From Flocculibacter collagenilyticus (GTDB lineage: Bacteria; Pseudomonadota; Gammaproteobacteria; Enterobacterales; Alteromonadaceae), in assembly GCF_016469335.1 (NCBI RefSeq), contig NZ_CP059888.1, positions 2,914,001-2,978,000 of the forward strand: a stretch of 64,000 nucleotides of DNA, given 5' to 3'. This document shows positions 31,290-41,075 of this stretch, one piece after another (position 1 is the stretch's first letter; every line of letters starts with the position of its first letter). The notes beneath the pieces are model-generated. The model saw only the letters and a program-made list of their open reading frames with translations. It made no database searches and was not told the origin of the DNA. A program made the position numbers and the translations under genes.

Positions 31290-31952
31290 ATGTTAATTAC
31301 TAATCGCTTAGTTGTCAGAGAGCTAGGACAGCAGGATTACGAACCTGTTTGGCATGCCATGCAACACTTCACTGATAATAGAGGTGATGAAACCGTTGAT
31401 GAAATTTGGCTCGTTGAACATAATCCTATCTTTACTCAAGGACAAGCAGGTAAAGAAGAACACTTACTAGCAACTGGCGATATTCCCGTGATTAAGGTTG
31501 ATCGTGGTGGTCAAGTTACCTATCACGGTCCCGGACAGCTTGTTATCTACTTTCTATTAGACCTTAAACGGAATAAGCTAGGTATTAGGCAGCTCGTGAC
31601 CCATATAGAGCAAGCAATCATTGAGATGCTGCAAGCGTATAATATTAATGCTGAAGCAAAATCTGATGCGCCAGGCGTATATGTTAATAATAATAAAATA
31701 GCTTCTCTAGGTTTACGCGTTCGCAAAGGTTGTACATTTCATGGTCTAGCGTTAAATGTGGATATGGATTTAGCGCCCTTTTTACGCATCAATCCGTGCG
31801 GCTACGCCGGTATGCAAATGGTTCAATGTAAGGAACTGTCAGGCCCAGAAACAGTTCAAGACGCACAACAGCAACTGGTAAAAACAATCGCAGACCAGTT
31901 AAATAAAACAGAATTAATCAATACTACAGGGTTAATAGAACAAAATGACTAA
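31290..31952 (+). CDS. lipB: Octanoyl-[ACP]:protein N-octanoyltransferase LipB
   Basis: LipB transfers octanoate from ACP to lipoyl domains of E2 and GcvH subunits, the first step of lipoate synthesis. Family motifs are [14 protein letters not shown], the Lys-bearing ASLGLRV and the active-site Cys, C170, in NPCGYAG. It has 220 residues. Its end overlaps lipA by 8 bases. Confidence 0.97.
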   Translation: MLITNRLVVRELGQQDYEPVWHAMQHFTDNRGDETVDEIWLVEHNPIFTQGQAGKEEHLLATGDIPVIKVDRGGQVTYHGPGQLVIYFLLDLKRNKLGIRQLVTHIEQAIIEMLQAYNINAEAKSDAPGVYVNNNKIASLGLRVRKGCTFHGLALNVDMDLAPFLRINPCGYAGMQMVQCKELSGPETVQDAQQQLVKTIADQLNKTELINTTGLIEQND

Positions 31953-32910
31953 ATCAGCACGTATGCAGCCAGGCGAAAAACTTCGCGATGCAGATAAAAT
32001 GGCGCTCATCCCAGTTAAAGTGCTAGCAACAGAAAAAGAAGACATGTTACGCAAGCCTGACTGGCTAAAGATAAGGCTTCCTAAATCAAGCGAGCGTATC
32101 GATCATATTAAGCAAACCATGAGAAAGCATGGACTGCACTCTGTATGTGAAGAAGCATCATGCCCAAATTTACCAGAATGCTTTAATCATGGTACTGCTA
32201 CCTTCATGATTTTAGGAGACATTTGTACTCGCCGCTGTCCGTTTTGCGATGTTGCACATGGCAGACCATTACCGCCAAATGCGGAAGAGCCTGAAAAGCT
32301 AGCGCTCACCATTAAAGAAATGAAGTTAAAGTATGTTGTGATCACATCAGTAGACCGTGATGATTTACGGGATGGTGGTGCTCAACACTTTGTCGATTGT
32401 ATTAATGCAATTAGAAAACATGCTCCAGAAACTAAAATTGAAATTTTAGTGCCTGACTTCAGAGGCAGAATGGACAAAGCGCTAGACATTTTAAACACAA
32501 GTCCACCAGACGTGTTTAACCACAACCTTGAAACTGCACCACGTTTATACAAAAAAGCTCGCCCTGGTGCCGACTATAAGTGGTCACTTGAGTTACTGCG
32601 CCGCTTTAAAGAAGCTCATCCCACTGTAAAAACTAAATCAGGCTTAATGGTTGGGTTGGGTGAAGAAAACGAAGAAATAATTGAAGTATTAAAAGATCTT
32701 CGCGAACACAATGTAGATATGCTTACTATCGGACAATACTTACAACCTAGCAAGCATCACTTGCCAGTGACAAGGTATGTGAGCCCAGCTGAATTTGATG
32801 TATTTAAAGAAGAAGCTGATAAACTTGGTTTTCATCAGGCAGCATCAGGCCCATTCGTCCGCTCAAGTTACCATGCTGATAAGCAGGCAGCAGGTGAAGA
32901 AGTAAAATAA
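31945..32910 (+). CDS. lipA: Lipoyl synthase LipA
   Basis: LipA is a radical-SAM enzyme that inserts two sulfur atoms into protein-bound octanoate. The auxiliary cluster cysteines C68, C73 and C79 ([12 protein letters not shown]) and the radical SAM cysteines C94, C98 and C101 (CTRRCPFC) fall at the same positions as in E. coli. It has 321 residues. It is coupled to lipB by overlap and followed by a long hairpin. Confidence 0.98.
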   Translation: MTKSARMQPGEKLRDADKMALIPVKVLATEKEDMLRKPDWLKIRLPKSSERIDHIKQTMRKHGLHSVCEEASCPNLPECFNHGTATFMILGDICTRRCPFCDVAHGRPLPPNAEEPEKLALTIKEMKLKYVVITSVDRDDLRDGGAQHFVDCINAIRKHAPETKIEILVPDFRGRMDKALDILNTSPPDVFNHNLETAPRLYKKARPGADYKWSLELLRRFKEAHPTVKTKSGLMVGLGEENEEIIEVLKDLREHNVDMLTIGQYLQPSKHHLPVTRYVSPAEFDVFKEEADKLGFHQAASGPFVRSSYHADKQAAGEEVK

Positions 32911-32918
32911 CTGACTAG

Positions 32919-32955
32919 CGAGCCTAAGGTAACATTACTTTAGGCTCGATGTACT
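32919..32955 (+). terminator. Probable terminator hairpin after lipA
   Basis: CGAGCCTAAGGTAA (32919-32932) pairs with TTACTTTAGGCTCG (32935-32948) with one G-T pair, giving a very long stem. The T tract that follows is short and interrupted, so the termination strength is uncertain. It lies 8 bases after the lipA stop. Confidence 0.6.
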
Positions 32956-33069
32956 TTTCTGAAAAGACATAAGAGACTCTCTCGAAATTGCTTACTTGCA
33001 GATCAAGCTTCAGGCTATTAACCAGCTATACTCAACATAATCAAGCTATTTAGCACTCTCAGTAATAAT

Positions 33070-33606
33070 ATGAATAATTTACAAAAGGCGACATTTGCTG
33101 GCGGCTGCTTTTGGTGTATTGAAGCGGCTTTCAATAAACTAAAAGGTGTTAAAAGCGCAATATCGGGTTATATTGACGGTGACCTTCCAAACCCTACCTA
33201 TAAAGATATATGTACAGGGCAAAGCGGATATGCAGAAGCGGTAGCGATAGAGTTCGACGCTAGCATGATTGATTATGAAACCCTGTTAAAGATTTTCTTT
33301 ACAGTGCACGATCCTACGCAAGTCAACAAACAGGGTTACGATGTTGGTACACAGTACCGCTCTGCAATTTACTATCATTCCGATTCACAAAAGCATCTCG
33401 CAAAACGTATGATTGAAGACTTGAATCAGCAAAAAATCTGGCCGCTACCGATTGCTACCACAGTAGCTCACGCCAGCCAATTTTATTCAGCAGAGAGCGA
33501 GCACCAGCTTTATGCAGTTAATAATCCCAACCAGCCATATTGCCAATTAATCATTAACCCTAAATTAGAAAAGCTAAAAAGTGCTTTTCAAGATTATATT
33601 AAATAG
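33070..33606 (+). CDS. msrA: Peptide methionine (S)-S-oxide reductase MsrA
   Basis: MsrA reduces methionine-S-sulfoxide in proteins and free methionine. The catalytic motif GGCFWC places the active-site C13 and C16. The motif YDVGTQYRSAIYY is present and SEHQLY follows. It has 178 residues, a short form without the extra N-terminal part of E. coli MsrA. It is a single gene between lipA and glnB. No MsrB domain is fused. Confidence 0.95.
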   Translation: MNNLQKATFAGGCFWCIEAAFNKLKGVKSAISGYIDGDLPNPTYKDICTGQSGYAEAVAIEFDASMIDYETLLKIFFTVHDPTQVNKQGYDVGTQYRSAIYYHSDSQKHLAKRMIEDLNQQKIWPLPIATTVAHASQFYSAESEHQLYAVNNPNQPYCQLIINPKLEKLKSAFQDYIK

Positions 33607-33654
33607 AGGGAGTAATAGGTTACATTTACCTAGTTAACTCAATTGGAAGAAGCT

Positions 33655-34014
<360 letters not shown>

Positions 34015-34191
34015 TTATATAAAATAATTTAAACAAATCCATGTTTATTATGGCGAAATACTACCATAAGCCATTATATCAGCGCCATAATGCTAGCTAT
34101 AAATTAGCATGCGTGAGCACTTCTTCCTCCACTTTTATAATGATAGAATCAAATACCTATAAACAGAAAAAATTAACATAGGTTGTTATAC

Positions 34192-35025
34192 ATGAATCAG
34201 CAATCAATCGTGGCTGAAATGAAGGTATTACCTGATATTGATCCTAATTTTGAAATTCAACGCCGCATCGACTTTATCAAACAACAATTACTCAATGCGG
34301 GCCTATCAACTTTAGTGCTCGGTATCAGTGGTGGTGTAGATTCCTCAACCTGTGGAAAGCTAGCGCAGTTGGCAGTTGATCAACTCAATCAAGAAAAGAA
34401 CAGTAATAACCATCAGTTTATTGCTGTTAGGTTGCCTTACGGAACGCAAGCAGATGAAGAAGATGCACAAGCTGCAATTTCGTTTATCAAACCTACACAC
34501 ACTATGACGGTTAACATTCAACAAAGCACAGACCAAATGCACGTTGAAGTACTCAATGCATTGCCACCAGCGTTACGAGCAAAGAAAAATGATTCGGATA
34601 TCGATTTTGTAAAAGGCAATGTCAAAGCGAGAGCACGTATGATTGCACAATATGAAATTGCAGGCCTGACTAACGCCTTGGTGCTAGGTACTGATCATTC
34701 AGCAGAGAATATTACTGGTTTTTATACTAAGCACGGCGATGGTGCCTGCGATCTTGCACCTCTATTTGGCTTAAATAAAAGACAAGTACGTTTACTTGCA
34801 AAAACATTAAATGCGCCAACTCCGCTTATTGAAAAAGCACCAACAGCTGACTTGGAATGTTTGACGCCATCCAAAAAAGATGAGGAAGCATTGGGGATTA
34901 GTTACGATGAAATCGATGACTTCCTCGAAGGTAAAAACATTTCAAAACAAAGTAGCGAAAGATTAATTTCGATCTTCAACAAGACACAGCATAAACGCCA
35001 ACCAATACCAACTATTTATGATTAG
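34192..35025 (+). CDS. nadE: Ammonia-dependent NAD+ synthetase
   Basis: NadE amidates nicotinate adenine dinucleotide to NAD+ with ammonia and ATP. The PP-loop ATP motif SGGVDS is at 46-51. The product has 277 residues (E. coli 275) and no glutaminase domain, so it uses free ammonia. ATG 34192 is chosen over an upstream in-frame TTG at 34183 on family length. It is followed by the pseudopilin gene after 40 bases, but the functions are unrelated. Confidence 0.95.
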   Translation: MNQQSIVAEMKVLPDIDPNFEIQRRIDFIKQQLLNAGLSTLVLGISGGVDSSTCGKLAQLAVDQLNQEKNSNNHQFIAVRLPYGTQADEEDAQAAISFIKPTHTMTVNIQQSTDQMHVEVLNALPPALRAKKNDSDIDFVKGNVKARARMIAQYEIAGLTNALVLGTDHSAENITGFYTKHGDGACDLAPLFGLNKRQVRLLAKTLNAPTPLIEKAPTADLECLTPSKKDEEALGISYDEIDDFLEGKNISKQSSERLISIFNKTQHKRQPIPTIYD

Positions 35026-35065
35026 CGATTATGTTTTACTTAATCAATAGATGGAGTATATCCAC

Positions 35066-35578
35066 ATGAAGAAAAACGGTTTTACATTATTAGAGGTGTT
35101 AGTAGTTGTTGGCATAGTTGGCATTCTCGCTTCAATCGCATTACCAAATTTAAGCAGCTTTTTAGAATCAAATCGCGTTGAAAACAAGTTACAAGAACTA
35201 AATAGACTATTCGCATATGCAAGAGGCGAAGCTATTAGTGGAGAAACATTCGTTACTGTCTGCCCTTTAGTAAACAGGACTTGTACAAATGATTGGAGCA
35301 AAGAAATTGTTGCCTTTATAGATGATAATAATAATCAAACAAGAGAAGCCAACGAAGCCGAGTTGCGCGTTAGTGGGCCACTGAACAGCAATGACTTTCT
35401 ACAATTTGCTAATGCGGCTTTAACATATGAATCTAGAGGAATGCTAGCCAATAATGATGCTGGCGGTAGGTTTATTTACTGCCCTTCCTACAAAAATAAT
35501 ATAAATTCACGCTCACTCGACATTACCCCACTAACTGGTAGAGCAACAATTAGTGACAATACTGTTACTTGTAACTAA
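35066..35578 (+). CDS. FimT/GspH-type pseudopilin (copy 1)
   Basis: This is a minor type IV pilin or pseudopilin of the FimT/FimU/GspH family. The prepilin site KKNGFTLLEV has Gly at -1, Phe at +1 and Glu at +5, followed by a hydrophobic helix (about 7-27). The rest is the FimT/GspH C-terminal domain, with cysteine pairs (VCPL..TC and YCPS..TC). ATG 35066 has GGAG 9 bases upstream. It has 170 residues. It is similar to the next gene along its full length, so the pair is a tandem duplication, and it faces the minor-pilin operon. Confidence 0.88.
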   Translation: MKKNGFTLLEVLVVVGIVGILASIALPNLSSFLESNRVENKLQELNRLFAYARGEAISGETFVTVCPLVNRTCTNDWSKEIVAFIDDNNNQTREANEAELRVSGPLNSNDFLQFANAALTYESRGMLANNDAGGRFIYCPSYKNNINSRSLDITPLTGRATISDNTVTCN

Positions 35579-35602
35579 TGTGGTTATGAGTTAGTCTAGT
35601 TT

Positions 35603-35629
35603 AGCCGCATAGTAGGAAGCTATGTGGCT
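35603..35629. repeat. 10-bp hairpin between the two pseudopilin genes
   Basis: AGCCGCATAG (35603-35612) pairs with CTATGTGGCT (35620-35629) with one G-T pair and a 7-nt loop. No T tract follows. It may be an mRNA processing or stability element, or a weak terminator that lowers expression of the second copy. Confidence 0.45.
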
Positions 35630-35659
35630 TATAAATAAACATATCATGGAGGATAAATA

Positions 35660-36175
35660 ATGACTAAGAGTAGTCACGCCTTTACTTTAGTTGAATTATT
35701 AATTGTTGTTACAATATTAGGCATTCTTGCTAGTGCCGCACTTCCCAGCTTTAACAGTATTTTAGAGTCAACCCGAGCAGATAATAAAACATCTGAACTA
35801 ACACGATTACTTTACTTTGCCAGAGCTGAAGCAATCTCATCTGAAAATTTCGTCACGCTATGCCCCCTTCAAAACAATGCATGTGTAAATAATTGGAATT
35901 TAGAGATAGTTGTTTTCAACGACATTAATTTAAACCGAACTATTGACGGCAACGAAAGGGTATTAAGGGTAATATCGCCTATTCCATCACATGACTTTTT
36001 ACAACATCCTTTTAGCTCAGTCAGTTATGATGCAACTGGTATGCTGGCCAATAGAATGGGCAGTTCTTTTAGGTATTGCCCTGGTACTAAAAACAGCCAA
36101 TATGCTAGAAGAATCATTGTCTCATCACATACTGGCCGAGTTAGGTATTCTGATGAAGATACAGAGTGTAGATAA
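35660..36175 (+). CDS. FimT/GspH-type pseudopilin (copy 2, Ala at cleavage site)
   Basis: This is the second FimT/GspH-like minor pilin, 171 residues and paralogous to its upstream neighbour (shared SEAISSENFVT-type core, DFLQ, GMLAN and YCPG segments). The leader ends KSSHA and the mature part begins FTLVEL, so the residue at -1 is Ala (codon GCC) rather than the near-invariant Gly, while Glu +5 is kept. Processing by PilD may be slow or altered. The gene has a GGAGG ribosome site 9 bases upstream of ATG. It ends facing the tapY2-pilE end of the convergent operon. Confidence 0.87.
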   Translation: MTKSSHAFTLVELLIVVTILGILASAALPSFNSILESTRADNKTSELTRLLYFARAEAISSENFVTLCPLQNNACVNNWNLEIVVFNDINLNRTIDGNERVLRVISPIPSHDFLQHPFSSVSYDATGMLANRMGSSFRYCPGTKNSQYARRIIVSSHTGRVRYSDEDTECR

Positions 36176-36215
36176 CCCGAACTCGGGTTAAATAATTATT
36201 ACAATTATCAGCTGT

Positions 36216-36246
36216 GAGGTTTTTATGCGGCATATATAAAAACCTC
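36216..36246. terminator. Hairpin between convergent pilin genes
   Basis: GAGGTTTTTAT (36216-36226) pairs perfectly with ATAAAAACCTC (36236-36246) around a 9-nt loop. It sits between a plus-strand pseudopilin gene (stop 36175) and the minus-strand tapY2-like gene (stop 36293). The T/A tracts are inside the stem, so it is a plausible but not textbook bidirectional terminator. A second small palindrome, AACCCG/CGGGTT, lies at 36176-36191. Confidence 0.5.
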
Positions 36247-36292
36247 CTCAAAAACCTTGATTAATAAGGTATGAAGCACTTTATTTAATAAC

Positions 36293-36610
36293 TCAATGCT
36301 CTGTGTTTTTGTCTAGCTTCTGCGATGAGTACAAAATAAATTTACCATATAAATCTGTACACTCAACAACATCCACAACTTTATGGCGTTTACCATTTAG
36401 TTCTATTGAAATAGACTTACCAAATTGCTTTTTAATCAGCTCATCTTTGCGAAGCTTATTCTTTTCCATACCAGTAATAATGGCTTCTTCTTGGGAGCTA
36501 AGTTTTACATGACATTTATAATGGCTCCTTTGAGTAACATCTTCATTACTAGCAAAGGCGATGGAGGTGCAAATACACACAAAAGATATAAAAAATACGT
36601 GTAATTTCAT
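36293..36610 (-). CDS. TapY2-like secreted pilus-operon protein
   Basis: This small exported protein (105 residues) has a signal peptide (1-20, ending AFA). It resembles the TapY2 family seen in Shewanella minor-pilin operons: SHYKCHV near residue 32, then VVDVVEC and a C-terminal SSQKLDKNT stretch. The two cysteines (in YKCHV and VVEC) probably form a disulfide. It lies directly after pilE with no gap, which supports a pilus-related role. The family name is from memory of the pattern and is not certain. Confidence 0.65.
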   Translation of the reverse strand: MKLHVFFISFVCICTSIAFASNEDVTQRSHYKCHVKLSSQEEAIITGMEKNKLRKDELIKKQFGKSISIELNGKRHKVVDVVECTDLYGKFILYSSQKLDKNTEH

Positions 36611-37048
36611 TTATCGCTCCCAGCAATTATTATTTGTTGCGCTACCGTTATTAGCCGACTTTCTTCCAATATTATCTATGGTAAAGATTTTACAATCGCT
36701 ATCTGCAGCAGCTTGGCTTCCTAAGGCTTTTGCTTGAATAACAAATTCCTGATCTATATCCTGAGCATCCGTAACTACCGAGATACTGTAATATCCACTT
36801 TCAGTAATAAATGGGTCAGCCGGATATCCAAGTTGGGTTAAATCTGTTGTATAAGTTCTAAAATCTGCAAAAAACTGCTCTTGCATATTAGCTGCTGATA
36901 TCAACTCTATCATTGCTTCAGAACGCCTATTTTGCGAGACATAATCAACATAACTCGGATATGCAATACTCGCTAAGATCCCCACTATCGCTACTGTCAC
37001 CATTACCTCTATTAAAGAAAAGCCGAGTACAACTTTTTTACTCTTCAT
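36611..37048 (-). CDS. pilE: Minor type IV pilin PilE
   Basis: PilE is a minor pilin of the fimT-pilV-pilW-pilX-pilY1-pilE cluster that primes type IV pilus assembly at the tip. The prepilin site is LGFSLIEV (Gly -1, Phe +1, Glu +5), followed by the hydrophobic helix. The ComP_DUS-like region SQNRRSEAMIEL and two C-terminal cysteines (DCKIF and NNCWE) are typical. It has 145 residues. Its start overlaps the pilY1 stop by one base. Confidence 0.93.
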   Translation of the reverse strand: MKSKKVVLGFSLIEVMVTVAIVGILASIAYPSYVDYVSQNRRSEAMIELISAANMQEQFFADFRTYTTDLTQLGYPADPFITESGYYSISVVTDAQDIDQEFVIQAKALGSQAAADSDCKIFTIDNIGRKSANNGSATNNNCWER

Positions 37049-40000
37049 TATCTTGCTCCATTTTCTTCAACATATAGGTATGCGCGCTGTGTAGATATTG
37101 TCACTCCGCTAGCCTCAAGTAAGTCACATTTATCACCAGTACACTTCGAGTCAGGCTTACCCTCAACCTCAATTCCATCAGCAGGCACCGCTAAGTACAC
37201 TTGCCCTTTTTTACAGTCTGCTCCCGTACATTCAGGTACCACTATCTGAGGCATATCAGGAATACCCTGAACTGTTTGAGGAATTTTGATTTCAGTAAAT
37301 AAGCGAGTGCCCATATTTAAATCAAACGCATACATACTACCTGCTGGTTTATAAACGCACTCCCCTTCTTCCAACTGATCTGCTGGCGCATAACTATTGA
37401 AATATGCTTTCCCCCCCAATACAAATGAAGGTGATAAAGACTTTTCTTTATTAGCCAGCGGATAATACCAACCTTTCAATTGACTAAACTCCAGCATTTT
37501 CTCTTTCATCTGCACTTCATCATCAATTTCAAGAGTAAGCTTTCCTCCAGAAAGTTTATTAAGAAGTAAGTCATTAAGCCTTATTGGCTCAAATGTTTCA
37601 TCATCGGCTAATGGCTGTGCTAACGTTCGAGTATCACGTAATACAAACAAATAATCATTTACACCAGAAGCAAGAGGGCGGGCTCGATTTCCTGAGCCTA
37701 TTACCACAGCATCATAAGGCTGCTCAGCTCTTGTTATCGAGGTGTTGCCATTAATTGTGACTTCTCTGGTTGCAGAAAAGAAAGAACGAGCAATTGCCGG
37801 TTCGGAGAAGAAACGGCGATCATCAGCGGGAAATTCACTTGCATCACTTCCTAACTCAGCAAACTTGTAAACCTTCCATTTAGACTTATCTACATCACCA
37901 ATGTCAGCCCTCCATACGTTACCTCCCGTATCAGAGAAATAAAGCCTGTCTGTGTAACCGTCGAAATCTGCATCAAATGGACTAATACTAGAGGGGATAC
38001 TATGCTCTCCTTCAAACTTAATGTTTGCAGACTCTTCAGGGGTTAGTTTCCATAACAAATTACCGGAATCAGCATCAACCATATAAATACCACGCCCAAC
38101 TGAGTCAGGTGCTTTTACATTCAAAACATCGCTACTCGTACTATAGCCAGCGCCAAAAACTAAAATCGGTTTTGCGTTACCATTTTCATCTACATTAATC
38201 GGATGATACATCACATAAGGTTTAGACCAAGTTTGACCAAGCTCTTCAAAGTCCGAGCTGTTACTGTTTATTATCCACTTTATTGTCGGGCTGTCTGGTT
38301 TAGATAAGTCCAGCGCATAGTAAGAGCTTCCACCTCGGCGCATACCTACAAAGGCCCACACTGTATCAGTGTCTCCATTAATAACACCGTCACCATTTTT
38401 ATCATCTACAAATACGGCAGGAGTACCATCAACACCGTATACTTTTCCATCAGAAGGATAATTATGTTTAAGTGTTGAAATATTAGGAATCAATTCAAAT
38501 GGCATTAACGCCCACTTCTCTTCGACTGTTGTGTCGTTATCCTTAAACATGTGTAAAAAGCCAGCATTAGTGCCCAGTATAATTCTAATATCTGCAGGAC
38601 TACCGCCATAATTAATAACTAAAGGCTTTGCGTGTAGCGGGTCGCCTAAAATATCCTGCCTATTTTTAGAAGTATCACTACCGTCAACATCCTTTCCTTT
38701 AGCCCAGTTTAAGTAATAATCAATCTGGTTTTTATCTATATTCATTAATTGAGCAAGTTGATTTTTATTCCCAGCAATATTTTTAAGATTATTGAATGTA
38801 AAATCCACTAAAGAAGTACCATCATTACTAAATAGTTTTCGGGAGCTTTGGTTCACAAGCGCTTGATTAACTCCACCCTCTTCTACTGTATTACCATCAG
38901 CTTTGCTACCCACAGTCCAAAATGTTTTTGCTTCAGGACTTATCGTACCATCAGCTAAAATTGCATCCTGCGTACCGGTTTGATCAACGATTTTCGTTCC
39001 ACTAATCTTTAGCTTTTTAAGATTACCACGCCATCTTGAACCTTTATCAGGTTTAAACATCGCATAATATAAATAATCTAAAGTTCGTGTCGGATCGGTT
39101 GTATTAACAGCAACACCTGGTGATGAGAACGTCCCATTTACTTTGGAAATATTAGCGATTGCGGATTGTAGAGCATTTTGTAATTTAGTAGGTGAAGTTA
39201 CTGGATAGTACTTTCCGCCTCCACGTCGAGCGGCCTCTTCAAGCATGTCGCCAGCAGCAGTAATAACTGCCTGGCCAAATCCAACTGTATATAGCTTGGC
39301 TGTCTGCGTACCTGATAAGTTTGGATTAATGTCTTCTGTGTTTAACCACTCAGCAAATGCAGGAATAAATGTACTATCTTTACCGTCTGAGAAACTACTT
39401 TTGTCTGAATCCGATAACCCTGCAACACTTTTTATTAAACTATTCGCGTTCTTGTCTCCTGTCGGCTTTCCGTCAGTTATCATCACTATATAAAGTTCAT
39501 TCTTACATGACGAGTAAGGTGAAATATAAGCACCTTTATCTTCTGCGGTTGTGTCTCTAGCCGGTGAAGGATTAGATAGCGCCTTCCCATATAATAAGCT
39601 CTTACCTGCAAAGTAACGATAGGCTTCATATAGCGATTCACACAATGGAGTTCCACCATCTCCGACAGTTTTGTTGAGCTTGTTATCAATCATGTCATCC
39701 ATTTCATCACTGTCTCTACCTTGAATTTTAGCAATAACTCGGCCACCATTACTGCCTTTATTGAAAATTTGTAAACCAAAGTCTGCAGAGGGTGTAGTAG
39801 CAAAAAGCCCTTCAATGGTTCTTTGCGCTATCTCCATCTTAGTTTTATTTACTAAACCTAAGTTAGTATTGAAATGCCAACGTAAGTAATTAGCCGTATA
39901 TAAAGTGGTGCTTTCCCCTTCTTCTAAGCCTGCAGCTTTTGCCGCTGTCAGCCCTGAGTCACCCGCTTCAAAATAGACCGGGTTTAACGCATCCCCTTTC

Positions 40001-40575
40001 CCATTTACAGGGTAACCATTCAGTAAACCGTTATTATTAAAATCTTTCTTTCCTGAGTTATCTTGATTTTTTCGATCAATATCATCCCAACACTCAACAA
40101 CACCTTCACCGGATAAGCCGTCATAGCTTGATATATTCTGCCATCCACCTGTATTGCCGTTAAACTTATATTCTTTTACTTTCCCAGTATAATAGCCATA
40201 CTTGGTTAAATACGTATTAGAAGTGTTACACGCTAAGTGCTGCCCACTAAAACGCCTTTTTTCTGAACTACTCGATGGGTTGGGCAACTCTTCACTACCT
40301 AATGCACCTTTAATATAAAAGATTGCGTTAGAGTCATTATCCGCTCCCCCTAAAGATGGATACACTGTTTCTGGATCATAGAATGGCTTAACCTGTACTA
40401 TTCCACCATGCTGCGCAACAGCCATACTTCCAGAAGTATCTAAAATAACTAACACCTGAGGCCTAGAACTTCCCCTTAGTGCTGCATCACCCAAATAAAT
40501 TTCAATATCATCAGCTTGAGTACTTACCGACAACACAGTTATCAATGAAGCAAGAAAGAATATAAATTTTTTCAT
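37048..40575 (-). CDS. pilY1: Type IV pilus tip protein PilY1
   Basis: PilY1 is a large secreted pilus-tip adhesin and assembly factor (1175 residues). A signal peptide (1-21) is followed by a von Willebrand A domain whose MIDAS begins DTSGS at D46. The C-terminal Neisseria PilC beta-propeller domain follows, with a calcium-loop sequence DKNGDGVINGD at 725-735, the site that regulates pilus retraction in Pseudomonas. ATG 40575 is chosen; an upstream in-frame TTG at 40590 would overlap pilX. It lies in the pilV-pilW-pilX-pilY1-pilE operon. Confidence 0.94.
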   Translation of the reverse strand: MKKFIFFLASLITVLSVSTQADDIEIYLGDAALRGSSRPQVLVILDTSGSMAVAQHGGIVQVKPFYDPETVYPSLGGADNDSNAIFYIKGALGSEELPNPSSSSEKRRFSGQHLACNTSNTYLTKYGYYTGKVKEYKFNGNTGGWQNISSYDGLSGEGVVECWDDIDRKNQDNSGKKDFNNNGLLNGYPVNGKGDALNPVYFEAGDSGLTAAKAAGLEEGESTTLYTANYLRWHFNTNLGLVNKTKMEIAQRTIEGLFATTPSADFGLQIFNKGSNGGRVIAKIQGRDSDEMDDMIDNKLNKTVGDGGTPLCESLYEAYRYFAGKSLLYGKALSNPSPARDTTAEDKGAYISPYSSCKNELYIVMITDGKPTGDKNANSLIKSVAGLSDSDKSSFSDGKDSTFIPAFAEWLNTEDINPNLSGTQTAKLYTVGFGQAVITAAGDMLEEAARRGGGKYYPVTSPTKLQNALQSAIANISKVNGTFSSPGVAVNTTDPTRTLDYLYYAMFKPDKGSRWRGNLKKLKISGTKIVDQTGTQDAILADGTISPEAKTFWTVGSKADGNTVEEGGVNQALVNQSSRKLFSNDGTSLVDFTFNNLKNIAGNKNQLAQLMNIDKNQIDYYLNWAKGKDVDGSDTSKNRQDILGDPLHAKPLVINYGGSPADIRIILGTNAGFLHMFKDNDTTVEEKWALMPFELIPNISTLKHNYPSDGKVYGVDGTPAVFVDDKNGDGVINGDTDTVWAFVGMRRGGSSYYALDLSKPDSPTIKWIINSNSSDFEELGQTWSKPYVMYHPINVDENGNAKPILVFGAGYSTSSDVLNVKAPDSVGRGIYMVDADSGNLLWKLTPEESANIKFEGEHSIPSSISPFDADFDGYTDRLYFSDTGGNVWRADIGDVDKSKWKVYKFAELGSDASEFPADDRRFFSEPAIARSFFSATREVTINGNTSITRAEQPYDAVVIGSGNRARPLASGVNDYLFVLRDTRTLAQPLADDETFEPIRLNDLLLNKLSGGKLTLEIDDEVQMKEKMLEFSQLKGWYYPLANKEKSLSPSFVLGGKAYFNSYAPADQLEEGECVYKPAGSMYAFDLNMGTRLFTEIKIPQTVQGIPDMPQIVVPECTGADCKKGQVYLAVPADGIEVEGKPDSKCTGDKCDLLEASGVTISTQRAYLYVEENGAR

Positions 40576-40579
40576 AAGA

Positions 40580-41059
40580 CTAGTTCCCAAACTTTAATAG
40601 ACGTTGTATAGCACCAGAAGTTACTGCAACCTGCTTATTGTCTCGTTTACCAAACGTGGTAGCAGTGCGAATGCGCAAACGGTTACATTTGATCCCAATG
40701 TTTCCCGAGGTAGCATCTTCAGCTCTACGAGTAGGACACCCAACAGCTCCCTGACGCGCGGTATCCCAATTAGCGATCGCTGTGGTCCCACTGAAACTGT
40801 GCTGCTCATCAAATGATCTATCTATATATTCGGCACCTCTTAGGCTGGCAAAAATACTACTACTGGAAGCGTTTATAAAAACCTCGTCATTTGCACCTAA
40901 TGCGATATTTTCAGCTTGAGCGCGCTCCTCAAAAGCCTGAGATATTTTTACATCTGTCGCACTATTACTCATTAGCGCCCCTGCAATGCCCGACAGTACA
41001 ACTAGCATTAACAAGGAAGTAACTAATACAAAGCCGCTTTGATTATTGTTATGTCTCAT
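40580..41059 (-). CDS. pilX: Minor pilin PilX
   Basis: PilX is a minor pilin that joins the tip-initiation complex with PilV, PilW, PilE and PilY1. The PilX_N motif SGFVLVTSLLMLVVLS is at the N-terminus; as usual for PilX, Glu +5 is replaced (Thr here). It has 159 residues. ATG 41059 is chosen over an earlier in-frame start because GGAGATAGG precedes it and the leader is then of the family length. Confidence 0.9.
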   Translation of the reverse strand: MRHNNNQSGFVLVTSLLMLVVLSGIAGALMSNSATDVKISQAFEERAQAENIALGANDEVFINASSSSIFASLRGAEYIDRSFDEQHSFSGTTAIANWDTARQGAVGCPTRRAEDATSGNIGIKCNRLRIRTATTFGKRDNKQVAVTSGAIQRLLKFGN

Positions 41060-41075
41060 ACCTATCTCCCGAACA

